This document shows, one piece after another, positions 1-7,922 of a DNA stretch of 41,045 nucleotides. The stretch lies in the NCBI RefSeq assembly GCF_002114285.1, contig NZ_NEDJ01000025.1, positions 1 to 41,045 of the forward strand, read 5' to 3'. Every line of letters begins with the position of its first letter. Position 1 is the stretch's first letter. This DNA is from Halorubrum ezzemoulense DSM 17463 (lineage in GTDB: Archaea > Halobacteriota > Halobacteria > Halobacteriales > Haloferacaceae). The notes beneath the pieces were generated by a model. It saw nothing but the letters and a program-made list of their open reading frames with translations. It ran no database searches and was not told where the DNA came from. Both the position numbers and the translations under genes were made by a program.

Positions 1-126
1 AGTCCACCACATCGACGCTGTGGGACTACCCGTGCCCGAAAGGTGTGGTAGTCCGGTGATCGGACTGGAAACCTGAAACTCCCACCGCTCGGGATTCCTC
101 CGCGTTTACGCGGAGGAGGATGTCAA
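1..126 (+). mobile_element. Right end of an IS200/IS605-family (TnpB) element
   Basis: The stretch carries the layout I know from the right ends of haloarchaeal TnpB-type elements: an open frame ending in TGA at 74-76, a short spacer, a perfect hairpin (97-104 with 109-116, loop TTTA), and the end motif GGATGTCAA finishing near 126. A further 8-bp inverted repeat (23-30 with 47-54) lies inside the coding end. The left part of the element is outside the window, so completeness and subgroup cannot be judged. The exact right boundary is inferred from the remembered end motif, not from a second copy or an empty site. Confidence 0.6.
2..76 (+). CDS. Extreme C-terminus of TnpB (partial, runs off the left edge)
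   Basis: One frame stays open from base 2 to the TGA at 74-76 and gives 24 residues ending in Gly-Leu-Glu-Thr, directly before the element's terminal hairpin. TnpB is the RNA-guided nuclease of IS200/IS605 elements and the ancestor of Cas12. None of its catalytic residues are in this fragment, so identity rests on position relative to the terminal motif and on resemblance to haloarchaeal TnpB tails. Moderate to low confidence. Confidence 0.4.
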   Translation, partial: VHHIDAVGLPVPERCGSPVIGLET

Positions 127-146
127 TACCACGGTCGAGACCGGAG
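20..146 (+). ncRNA. Possible 3' part of a TnpB guide RNA (omegaRNA) with flanking guide
   Basis: In IS200/IS605 elements the RNA that programmes TnpB overlaps the 3' end of tnpB, runs through the right end, and takes the adjoining genomic bases as its guide. Here the inverted repeats at 23-30/47-54 and 97-104/109-116 would be the RNA stems, and roughly 127-146 would be the guide. The structure is visible in the sequence; transcription and the exact junction are inferred. Confidence 0.35.
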
Positions 147-237
147 GCGCGAGGCCGACATTCGCTCATAAACACTACCCGAGTGCTGCGTCTTGGTTCA
201 CGTTCAGTTACATTTCTATAGGGGACTTATTACTGCG

Positions 238-249
238 TAATTATATATC
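238..249 (+). promoter_or_regulatory. TATA box of the histidine kinase gene
   Basis: The AT-only stretch TAATTATATATC lies about 20-29 bases before the ATG at 267. This is the spacing expected of a haloarchaeal promoter giving a leaderless or very short-leader transcript. No Shine-Dalgarno sequence is seen before the ATG. Confidence 0.6.
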
Positions 250-266
250 TAACAGTAAGGCGTCAC

Positions 267-2927
267 ATGAGCGAGAAAGTGAACTCAATCCGCATTTTAC
301 ATGTCGACGATGATCCCGACCTTGCGGAATTGGTCAGTACCTATCTTCGAAGAGAGGACAGTCATTTCGAGGTCGTATCCGCGGGGAGCGCGAGTGACGG
401 ACTCGACACACTCGCTGAAACGGACATCGACTGCGTTGTTTCCGACTACGACATGCCGGAGCGGAACGGGATCGAACTTCTCGAAGCCGTTCGCGAGCGG
501 GACGCCGATCTTCCATTTATACTGTTCACGGCGAAAGGAAGCGAGGACATCGCGAGCGATGCGATTTCGGCGGGCGTTACGGATTATTTACAGAAGGGAG
601 TCGGCACCGATCAGTACGCCGTTCTGGCCAATCGGATCCGAAACGTCGTCGACAAGTGGCGAGCCGAGCGGGAGGCCGAACGGACCAAGCGGCGCCTCGC
701 TGCGATCGCCGAAAACTCAAGCGACGCCATCCTCACCGTCGACTCCACGAACACGATCCAGTTCGTAAACCAAGCGACCGAAGACCTGTTCGGGTACGAC
801 CCGGAGACCCTCAGAGGCGACTCGCTGTTCACCTTGATACCGGAGCGGTATCGAGACGGCCACCGGCAGGGAATGGAGCGGTTCCTGGAGACGAACGACC
901 GGTCGCTGGACTGGACGGCGATCGAATTCTCCGCCCAGCATCGAGAGGGACACGAGGTGCCGGTCTCGATATCGTTCAGCACGTTCAAGGAGGGCGGCGA
1001 ACGCAAGTTCGTCGGCGTTCTCCGAGACATCTCGGAGCGTGTTCGGATGGAAGACGAACTCCGAGAGCGAGAACGGCGGTTCCGGCAGATGACCGAGAAC
1101 ATCCAGGAAATGGTCTGGATGACCGACCCGACGAAGGGTGAAGTACTCTACGTCAACCCCGCGTACGAGGAGATTTGGGGCCGGTCGCCCGACGCGCTGT
1201 ACGAGGACCCGCAGTCATTTGCGGACGCCATCCATCCGGAGGACCGAGACCGAGTCGAAGAGATCCTCGATCCGCAGTCGACTGGCTCCTACGAGGAGGA
1301 GTACCGCATCGTCCGGCCGAACGGAGAGACGCGATGGGTGTACGACCGGGCCGTTCCGGTGAAAAACGAGGCCGGAGAAGTGTATCGGACCGTCGGTATC
1401 GCCTCGGATATAACTGAGCGGCGAGAACGCGAGCGTGAGTTTGATCGCGTCGTCGAACTCCTCGATCACACGGAACGGGTCGCCGATGTCGGCGGCTGGG
1501 AGGTCGACCCGAAGACGGGGGACGCGTTCTGGTCCGACCACCTGTTCGAGCTCATCGGCTGGGAGGGCGACCGAGCGCCCTCACTGGAGGACGTCGTCGA
1601 CATCTACGTCGAGGAAGACCGGCCGAGGGTTGAAGCCGCGGTCGAAAACGCACTTACTCACGGGGAATCGTTCGCGATAGAGGCCCGCCTCCAGCGGTCT
1701 AACGGCGAGGATCGGTGGATGGAGATCCGCGGCGACCCTCACGTCGAAAACGGTGAAGTCACGACGCTCCGAGGGGCCGTTCACGACATTACTGAGCGGA
1801 AGCAACGAGAGCGGGCGCTTCACGAACTGTACGACGTCACTTCGGACCCGGATCTGTCGTTCGACGAGAAGGTACAAGCGCTTCTGCGGCTCGGTCGGAG
1901 GGAGTTAGGAACCGAGTACGGGACCCTCTCGAGCATTCACGACGACGAATACGTCTTCGAGTTCGTCGACACGGACCGTGAGACGATCCAGCCCGGCGAC
2001 GTAGTTCCGGTCTCGGCGACGAACTGTGAACTAGTAGCAAGCACCAGACAGACGGTCGTGATCGGCGACGTCGAACGGGATGCGCCCGAGGAGACCGGCC
2101 GGGCGGGATTCACCGAGTGGGGGATTTCGTCGTACATCGGAGCCCCGGTGTTCGACACCGGTGACGTGTACGGGACGTTCTGTTTCTACGACACTGCGGC
2201 CCGGGCCGATCGGTTCACGGACTGGGAGGAGACGCTGGTTGACCTGATGAGCAACTGGGTGACGGTGGAACTCCAGCGAAAGCGGACGACGGAACAGCTC
2301 CGAGATCAGAACGAGCAGTTGAACCAGTTCGCGTCGATAGTTTCGCACGACCTACGGAACCCCCTGAACGTCGCGAAGGGCCGACTGGAGTTGGTACGAG
2401 AGGAGTACGACGGTGAGCATATCGACGCGGTGCGCCGGTCTCACGAGCGGATGCAGGACTTGATCGACGATCTGCTTGCGCTCGCTCGCGTCGGAGAACA
2501 GATGGGCGAGTTAGAGCGAGTGAACCCGGCGGATGTAGCCAGCGATTGCTGGCGGACGGTCGCTACCACTGAGGCGACGCTCAAAACGGCTATCAGCCGG
2601 AGTGTTCGTGCCGATGAAAGTCGGTTTCGCCAGTTGTTCGAAAATCTCATCAGTAACGCGATCGAGCACGGCGGCGAGGACGTGACGGTTACCGTCGGGG
2701 AACTGGACGACGGGTTCTACGTCGAAGACACCGGTGTGGGGATTCCGGAAGAGAACCGTGACAGCGTGTTCGAACCGGGCTACTCCACCACGCGAAACGG
2801 GACCGGCTTCGGACTACACATCGTGAATCAGGTGGTGAAAGCACACGGATGGGACATCCGGGTGACTACCGGAGCTCGGGACGGCGCCCGGTTCGAAGTC
2901 ACGGGCGTCGAGTTCAGTTCGGAGTGA
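267..2927 (+). CDS. Hybrid receiver-PAS-GAF sensor histidine kinase
   Basis: This 886-residue soluble signalling protein starts with a receiver domain (about 8-120). Its acidic pocket is Asp15-Asp17, the phosphoacceptor is Asp60 (SDYDMP) and the conserved Lys is Lys110 (YLQKG). Three PAS/PAC modules follow (about 135-265, 270-390, 395-520), then a GAF domain (about 530-680), a HisKA dimerisation helix with His694 in SHDLRNPL, and an HATPase_c domain with N (ENLISNAIEHGG), G1 (DTGVGIP) and G2 (GTGFGLHIV) boxes. There is no transmembrane segment, so a cytoplasmic signal is expected. An N-terminal receiver joined to a C-terminal kinase is common in haloarchaea. No partner regulator is adjacent and the ligand is unknown. 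Confidence 0.95.
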   Translation: MSEKVNSIRILHVDDDPDLAELVSTYLRREDSHFEVVSAGSASDGLDTLAETDIDCVVSDYDMPERNGIELLEAVRERDADLPFILFTAKGSEDIASDAISAGVTDYLQKGVGTDQYAVLANRIRNVVDKWRAEREAERTKRRLAAIAENSSDAILTVDSTNTIQFVNQATEDLFGYDPETLRGDSLFTLIPERYRDGHRQGMERFLETNDRSLDWTAIEFSAQHREGHEVPVSISFSTFKEGGERKFVGVLRDISERVRMEDELRERERRFRQMTENIQEMVWMTDPTKGEVLYVNPAYEEIWGRSPDALYEDPQSFADAIHPEDRDRVEEILDPQSTGSYEEEYRIVRPNGETRWVYDRAVPVKNEAGEVYRTVGIASDITERREREREFDRVVELLDHTERVADVGGWEVDPKTGDAFWSDHLFELIGWEGDRAPSLEDVVDIYVEEDRPRVEAAVENALTHGESFAIEARLQRSNGEDRWMEIRGDPHVENGEVTTLRGAVHDITERKQRERALHELYDVTSDPDLSFDEKVQALLRLGRRELGTEYGTLSSIHDDEYVFEFVDTDRETIQPGDVVPVSATNCELVASTRQTVVIGDVERDAPEETGRAGFTEWGISSYIGAPVFDTGDVYGTFCFYDTAARADRFTDWEETLVDLMSNWVTVELQRKRTTEQLRDQNEQLNQFASIVSHDLRNPLNVAKGRLELVREEYDGEHIDAVRRSHERMQDLIDDLLALARVGEQMGELERVNPADVASDCWRTVATTEATLKTAISRSVRADESRFRQLFENLISNAIEHGGEDVTVTVGELDDGFYVEDTGVGIPEENRDSVFEPGYSTTRNGTGFGLHIVNQVVKAHGWDIRVTTGARDGARFEVTGVEFSSE

Positions 2928-2984
2928 CCTGTCGCGGGTTCAGCTCCCGAGGCGTCGCCCCGCGACGCGGAGCGGCACGGCCTC

Positions 2985-3410
2985 TCAGGACTGCTGGTTG
3001 GGGAAGACCATCACCGGCACGGCCGCCTCCCGGATGAGTCGGTTCCCGGGGTCGCCCGCCAGCGTCTGCTTCCACGTGTCCATGTCGCGCGGCGTGAAGG
3101 CGACCACCGTCGCCGCGGTCATCTCGACCGCGTCGACGAGCGCCTCCGTGACCTCGCGCGCTTCGAGCGTCACCCACTCGAACTCGAGGTCGCGGCGATA
3201 GAGGATGTCCGAGAACGTTTCGTAGGTCGCCCCGGCGAACTGGTCTCGACCGGTCTTGATCGTCGTCTCGGCGTCGGTCCCCCGCGTGACGTGTGTCACG
3301 ATGAGCGTGGTCCCCGCGTCGAGATGCGGCCGGATCGCACGCGCCGTCGCCTCCGCGTCTTCGGGACTCGCAATCGGGACGAGAATGCGTTCGAAGAGCT
3401 CGTCGTTCAC
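2985..3410 (-). CDS. Universal stress protein (UspA-like), divergent
   Basis: A 141-residue alpha/beta protein. The N-terminal strand FERILVPIASPEDAEAT and C-terminal PVMVF strand match the UspA fold. The ATP-binding loop (G-x2-G-x9-G-S/T) is not clear: the corresponding stretch is GDPGNRLIREA. It may therefore belong to the non-ATP-binding class. UspA-type proteins act in the cytoplasm in stress responses, usually with unknown partners. It is followed at short distance by the histidine kinase on the other strand (convergent) and preceded by the FKBP gene. Family assignment is good; function is open. Confidence 0.8.
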   Translation of the reverse strand: MNDELFERILVPIASPEDAEATARAIRPHLDAGTTLIVTHVTRGTDAETTIKTGRDQFAGATYETFSDILYRRDLEFEWVTLEAREVTEALVDAVEMTAATVVAFTPRDMDTWKQTLAGDPGNRLIREAAVPVMVFPNQQS

Positions 3411-3503
3411 AACGGAACTGTCTCCCAGACGAACATAACTCGTGGGGGACGTTCCCGAGGTGCGGCTCTCCGTGTGCGGCGGCCACCGACACCCCAGTCG
3501 GAC

Positions 3504-3974
3504 TCAGTTGACCTCGATGATCTCCACGTCGAACGTCAGCGTTTCGCCGGCGAGGCGGGGGTTGAAGTCCACCCGAACGATCTCCTCGTCGACGTGAACG
3601 ACCTCTCCCTGACTCCCGTTCTGAGCCTCGAGATACGAGCCCTCCTCCGGCGTCTGTCCGCCGAGCATCTCTCTGAGCTCCGCGGTCTCGAACTCCTGGA
3701 CGTGTTCCTCGCTGGGTTCGCCGTAGGCCTTCTCCGGCGGGATCGTCAGCGTCTCCGTGTCTCCCGCCTCTAAGCCGATCAGTCCCTCCTCCATCCCCTC
3801 GATGACCTGCTCGGCCCCGATTTCGACCGTCAACGGCGTGTACTCTCTGTCGGGTTGCGCTTCGGCGAGCCCCGCCTCCTCGGCGACGGACTGCCGGGTG
3901 GTGTCGAACACTGTTTCGTCGTCGAGTCGGCCCGTATACTCGATCGTCACGGAATCGCCGGTATCGATCGTCAT
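3504..3974 (-). CDS. FKBP-type peptidyl-prolyl cis-trans isomerase (SlyD-like)
   Basis: 156 residues from the ATG at 3974, which places the FKBP motif GDSVTIEYTGRLDDETVFDTT at the very N-terminus; the frame is open further upstream but that extension is unlike the family. The FKBP core is split by an insert (about residues 80-125), as in SlyD/archaeal FKBPs with an IF chaperone flap, and returns with FNPRLAGETLTFDVEIIEV. The enzyme isomerises X-Pro bonds and helps cytoplasmic folding. Unlike bacterial SlyD there is no His-rich tail. It is a single gene, pointing the same way as the Usp gene 93 bases downstream. Confidence 0.93.
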   Translation of the reverse strand: MTIDTGDSVTIEYTGRLDDETVFDTTRQSVAEEAGLAEAQPDREYTPLTVEIGAEQVIEGMEEGLIGLEAGDTETLTIPPEKAYGEPSEEHVQEFETAELREMLGGQTPEEGSYLEAQNGSQGEVVHVDEEIVRVDFNPRLAGETLTFDVEIIEVN

Positions 3975-4093
3975 ACGCGTTCGAACAGCGCCGCACGGAA
4001 AGTCTGTGGCATTGCGCGACAGGAGCCGGTGCGGCACAGTGCGGCGTCGCCGTGTCGGCGGTCAGGGCGGGCGCCGACGGGTGGCTCGCTTCG

Positions 4094-5770
4094 TCACTGC
4101 GATCCGACCGACCGCCGGAGCGCGCGCTGTGCGCGGTACAGCGTGTACGCAACGGAGACCCCGACGAAGACTACCGCCGCACCGACGGCAGCGAGCACCG
4201 GACCGGACGCCGGCTCCTTCAGGTCGTCGCCCGTGCCGCAGTTTCCGCAGCCGTCGTCGCCGCAGTTCCCACACCCCGGCGCGTCCGTCGAGTCGTCGTC
4301 CGCCGAGTCGCCCGTCGATCCGCCCCGGTCGGCCGCGGTGGCCTCGTCTGCGTCGGGGGTGGCACTCGTCTCGTCCGGTTCGCGAGAGGCGCCGTCCGGC
4401 CGCGTCTCGCTCGGCGTTTCGTCCGGGCCGTCGTCCGTGGCGACCGGCCCGGCGGTCACTTCGACCGAGTCCGTGGCCTCGCCACCCGAGTCGTCGGGCT
4501 CGTCGAACAGGTGCGGCGCGTGCGAGCGGAGCGCCTCCAGCCCAGCCTCGATCTCTTCGCGGTCCTGGTGGCCCACCGCGAACTCGGACAGCTCGTCGAC
4601 CATCTCGCGGGCGCGCTCGGATCGGTCGTTCTCGACGTAACTCCGGGCGGCGTCGAACATTGCCCGGCCGAGCCAGTGTGCGAACACCGGGTTCTCGTAC
4701 CGGTCTTCGAGCGCTTCGAGGCGTTCGAGCTTCGTCTCGCCCGCGTCGATGTCGCCGTCGAAGAACGACGCCCGCGCGGAGAAGAACGCCGCCACCGCCG
4801 CCCACGTCGCACTCGACGGCGTCGAGAGTCGCTCGTGGTGCGCGGCCGTCTCGCTCGCCCAGTGTTCGACCCGACTGATGTCGGCCGCCTCGAAGCCGGC
4901 GCGCGCGGCGTTCGCCGTCGCGACCGGGAGCCAGCGGGTGATCGACTCCTCCCGGGCCGGGTACCGGTCGGCGAGCGCTTCGATCCGACCGATCCGGGCC
5001 TCGATCGCTTCGACGTCCGTCCGCTTGGCGTCGGCGTTCGTTCGGCCGGCGAGGACGCCGGCCAGGCCGGCGGCGACGTCGCCGTCCGGGTGGGTTCGAA
5101 ACAGCTCCTCCGCGCGGGCGACGCGGTCACCTTCGACCGCCGAATCGGGATGGTCGTCGCCCGTGTCGGCGCCGGCGTTGCGGCCCAGCGGCACGTCAGC
5201 GGTCTCCTCGCTCTCGGGTTCCTCGCCGAGGTACAGTTCCGCGTGAGCGTACGCCCGCAACAGCGCGGCCGCGACGTCCGGCTCGGGATGCGCGTCGTAC
5301 AGCGTTTCGAGACGGTCAACCAGGGGTTCGATCCGATCGCGGCGATCCCCCTTCCCGTTCGCGTGGATCGTCTCGGCGGTCGCCCGAGCCAGCGGCGCCG
5401 CGATCGCCGGCTCGGGGCGGCGGTCGTACAGCGTTTGGATTCGGTCTCGGTACGCCTCGATGCGGCCGGGGTCGATCGCGGTCTCGTAGAGGTCGTCACG
5501 GTCACGCACGCTCGTCGCGTTCGCGAGGGCGTTCGCGAGGTGGACCGCCGTGTCGTTGGCTCCGCCGTGGCCGCGGAGCCGGTCCAGCCGCGCGATCGTC
5601 TCGGCCTCAGCGTCGAACGCTCCGCGTTCGCCGTAGGCGTCGGCGAGCGCGACGAGGGCGTCGGTCAATCGCGCGTGATCGTCCGGGCTCCTCTCGGCCG
5701 GTTCCGTCGCGGCGATCGCCTCGACGCGTCGCTCTAGCTCGTCGACAGACCGTGTGTCGCTGGCTACCAT
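4094..5770 (-). CDS. Helical-repeat protein with two CxxC knuckles and a C-terminal membrane anchor
   Basis: A 558-residue protein I do not recognise by name. Residues about 1-400 are Ala/Glu/Arg-rich and regularly helical, with repeated blocks such as RIEPLVDRLETLYDAHPEPD, suggesting degenerate TPR/SEL1-like repeats. An acidic low-complexity linker (about 400-500) leads to CGNCGDDGCGNCG (about 500-513), which has four Cys in a CxxC-x4-CxxC layout able to bind zinc or an Fe-S cluster. A single hydrophobic helix (about 523-545) and a basic tail end the protein, so the large domain should face the cytoplasm as in tail-anchored proteins. The ATG at 5770 is the first start. It stands alone. A scaffold or quality-control role is only a guess. 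Confidence 0.8.
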   Translation of the reverse strand: MVASDTRSVDELERRVEAIAATEPAERSPDDHARLTDALVALADAYGERGAFDAEAETIARLDRLRGHGGANDTAVHLANALANATSVRDRDDLYETAIDPGRIEAYRDRIQTLYDRRPEPAIAAPLARATAETIHANGKGDRRDRIEPLVDRLETLYDAHPEPDVAAALLRAYAHAELYLGEEPESEETADVPLGRNAGADTGDDHPDSAVEGDRVARAEELFRTHPDGDVAAGLAGVLAGRTNADAKRTDVEAIEARIGRIEALADRYPAREESITRWLPVATANAARAGFEAADISRVEHWASETAAHHERLSTPSSATWAAVAAFFSARASFFDGDIDAGETKLERLEALEDRYENPVFAHWLGRAMFDAARSYVENDRSERAREMVDELSEFAVGHQDREEIEAGLEALRSHAPHLFDEPDDSGGEATDSVEVTAGPVATDDGPDETPSETRPDGASREPDETSATPDADEATAADRGGSTGDSADDDSTDAPGCGNCGDDGCGNCGTGDDLKEPASGPVLAAVGAAVVFVGVSVAYTLYRAQRALRRSVGSQ

Positions 5771-5886
5771 ATGTGTTGACTTACCCTTGGCGTCTTCCGA
5801 CGTAAACGCTCGCCTTCGAGCGTGGCGTCACCTGCTGTCGTTTTCCCCGCGCGTCCCGCTCCGTGCTGCCGAGCAGTTTCCGGTCG

Positions 5887-6705
5887 TCAGGCACTAGCGC
5901 TGGCTGCGTCGGCGCTCCGCTTGAGCCTGATAATGAGACTAATCAGGAAGGTCCCTATCATCACCAAGAGCACGTTGACGGCCCCTCGGATTGCCGGCGC
6001 CGGGAGCGAAGTGGCGGTGGCGCCCTGTATAACGCTCACCGTCCCCACACAGATCAGCACGGCGATCACGTAGGTGACGGTGGCATCGAGGACGGTCCCG
6101 TGCGTCAGCCGACGCGCCCGAATCGCCTGTCCGAACGAGACCCCGTAAACGGTGAACGCACCGGACGCGGTCGCGACGATCACCTCCGCGACCACCGTCG
6201 GCCCGAGCCAGACAACGAGCGGGAACTGGATTAAGGCGAGCAGCATGAATCCAGTCTCGATCCGTCGGGCCGTCGACAGCGAGATCCGGGTTCCCTCGGT
6301 CGATGTCGCGGGCTGAGCGTAGTACAGTTCTCGGAGTGACAAGGCGAGGAAGACGGCAAAGAACAACTGTGAAAGGAGTCTGAACGCGACGAGAACCGTT
6401 CCAACTGCCGGGCGAGTCGTCTCGGCCAGCAACAGCGCCGAGAACACCCCTCCGACGGCCGTCGACAACGCGACGTACCGCCACACGAGCGTGTCATGCG
6501 GTTCGTGTCGCGCTGTTACCAGCGCGTACCGCGCCGTTCCGAGGCACGCGGCCAGCACGAGGACGAGGGCGACGAACCGAGTGACGCCGACCCCGAGTAC
6601 CGGTGACGAGGTACTAACGACCGCTGGTCCCGGCTCTAACGCGCTCGACCCGAGAGTCGCCGTCATCAGTTCGTTCCCGCCACGTTCGACGACGCGGTCA
6701 CGCAT
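5887..6705 (-). CDS. Seven-helix membrane protein of unknown function
   Basis: 272 residues with about seven hydrophobic helices spread over residues 30-262 and a short charged tail. The ATG at 6705 lies six bases after the pseudokinase stop at 6712, so the two genes form an operon; an in-frame ATG at residue 14 is an alternative start. The layout resembles haloarchaeal seven-helix sensors of HalX/Bat neighbourhoods, but no retinal-binding Lys pattern or catalytic motif is seen. It is probably a partner of the upstream pseudokinase. The IS insertion in that gene may cut transcription of this one. Confidence 0.75.
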   Translation of the reverse strand: MRDRVVERGGNELMTATLGSSALEPGPAVVSTSSPVLGVGVTRFVALVLVLAACLGTARYALVTARHEPHDTLVWRYVALSTAVGGVFSALLLAETTRPAVGTVLVAFRLLSQLFFAVFLALSLRELYYAQPATSTEGTRISLSTARRIETGFMLLALIQFPLVVWLGPTVVAEVIVATASGAFTVYGVSFGQAIRARRLTHGTVLDATVTYVIAVLICVGTVSVIQGATATSLPAPAIRGAVNVLLVMIGTFLISLIIRLKRSADAASASA

Positions 6706-6977
6706 TGCTGGTCACGATAACAAGTCTCGTTTGAACGCTGCCACAGAGGCGTATCGCTCCATCTTCGCTGTTCTCAGCGACTTCAGCAGGACTGTGGACA
6801 GTCCTTCGGGGATACCGGTCACGACGTCTCGCGTGTGAACGGTCCCGTCGTCGCGGGTCGGCGCGGCGCCCGTCAGTAGCTCGTGCCCGATCATACCGAG
6901 CCCGTAGATGTCGGTCGCAGTGTCGACCCCGCCGAATCGGTCGGGAGCGACGTGTTCCGGTGCCGCGTACGAGTCGG

Positions 6978-6985
6978 GTATCTCG
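6978..6985. repeat. Target-site duplication, left copy (GTATCTCG)
   Basis: This 8-bp sequence directly abuts the left inverted repeat of the IS and is repeated exactly at 7915-7922 on the other side. Eight-base duplications are typical of ISH1-type IS5 elements. The perfect match suggests a recent insertion. Confidence 0.93.
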
Positions 6986-7914
6986 TGCTGTGTTGAATAG
7001 ATGCTGAGTCACGGTTAAAGCGGCTCACACAGTGGTTCTATGTTGGTGATGGCGAACATCAAGACGATTTCACGGAACTGCCGATACCAGCCCAGCGCTC
7101 GCACGGCGTCGCCGAGCGAGCGCTTCGTTGTCGAATACGATGTTTCGGCCATCCACCGCTGAGAGTAGCCCTTCGCTCGGTTGAGTGCGTTATTCGCAGC
7201 TGCGTTCGCTGACGAGCCGCGGTAATGAACGAGGTACTTAACGTCATATGCGGCGATTTCGTACTCGGTATGCCAGTCTTGGAAGCCGTTGTCGGCGGCG
7301 ACGGACTGCAGGTCGTCCGCGTTTCGGCGGACGACCTGCGGTCCAGTCTTCGTATCATGCTTCCACCGAGCTGCGATGTGAAGATCAAGAACAGCCAGCG
7401 ATTCCACATCTGTCAATGTCGTCACTTTCAGCGTCTGTATCGTTCGTCCTGCCCGCTGGCGAAAGTACGATGACGCACGTCGGCGATCGAAGAACGTGCT
7501 GTCGAGAGCGGCGTGGCCAGACTGCGGGTGCTGCTGCGCGGAAACGCGCAGCAGCGCCCGCCATACCCACATTTTCAGCCGATCAAACGACTTGTAGATC
7601 GTCGTGTGATCAGGGAGGTCGTCCCGAGCTAAGTCGAGAGCGTCACGAACTTCGTCCATGTACTTCAGCCCATTCGGTGTTTCACGGTAGCTGTGGGTCT
7701 CTTCGACCCGAAAACAGTGGAGAACGACATGAACCCAGCGGGCGAACCCGCCGCTGGCGGGCTCGCCCGCATGCTTCCCCAACGCTTGTTTAGCTAGGTG
7801 ACGACACTGCTCGATGAAGTCGAGGATATCGATCTCCATGTCAGGTTCGATTTCCTCGGCTTCACCCTTCTAAACCCGTGATATCGGCTGATAAGATCGC
7901 TCTTCAACAGAGCA
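6986..7914 (-). mobile_element. Complete IS5-family (ISH1-group-like) insertion sequence, 929 bp
   Basis: The ends are inverted repeats: TGCTGTGTTGAA at 6986-6997 and, on the other strand, TGCTCTGTTGAA at 7914-7903 (11 of 12 match). The element holds one transposase gene and is flanked by an exact 8-bp duplication. It sits in the same orientation as the pseudokinase gene that it disrupts. Both ends, the duplication and an intact DDE transposase make it look functional. Confidence 0.93.
7015..7839 (-). CDS. IS5-family DDE transposase
   Basis: 274 residues, full length for the ISH1-type group. The catalytic triad is Asp113 (ALDSTFF), Asp183 (AADNGF) and Glu232, the last in the IS5 signature R228-x3-E232-x6-K239 (RWMAETSYSTTK). 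The protein binds the 12-bp inverted repeats and catalyses cut-and-paste movement. The ATG at 7839 lies 75 bases inside the right end, and the stop is 29 bases from the left end. No frameshift is needed, so the element is probably autonomous. Confidence 0.95.
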   Translation of the reverse strand: MEIDILDFIEQCRHLAKQALGKHAGEPASGGFARWVHVVLHCFRVEETHSYRETPNGLKYMDEVRDALDLARDDLPDHTTIYKSFDRLKMWVWRALLRVSAQQHPQSGHAALDSTFFDRRRASSYFRQRAGRTIQTLKVTTLTDVESLAVLDLHIAARWKHDTKTGPQVVRRNADDLQSVAADNGFQDWHTEYEIAAYDVKYLVHYRGSSANAAANNALNRAKGYSQRWMAETSYSTTKRSLGDAVRALGWYRQFREIVLMFAITNIEPLCEPL

Positions 7915-7922
7915 GTATCTCG
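7915..7922. repeat. Target-site duplication, right copy (GTATCTCG)
   Basis: Exact second copy of the 8-bp sequence at 6978-6985, immediately outside the right inverted repeat. Deleting one copy plus the IS restores the reading frame of the pseudokinase gene. Confidence 0.93.

Noticed and set aside
2914-4152. 412-codon minus-strand open frame rich in Arg and Gly
   Set aside because: It overlaps the Usp and FKBP genes in another frame, shows no family motif, and has the composition of a GC-rich shadow frame.
4052-5737. 561-codon plus-strand open frame
   Set aside because: Antisense shadow of the helical-repeat gene at 4094-5770; its Arg/Val-rich translation has no recognisable domain, whereas the minus-strand protein has a linker, Cys motif and membrane anchor.
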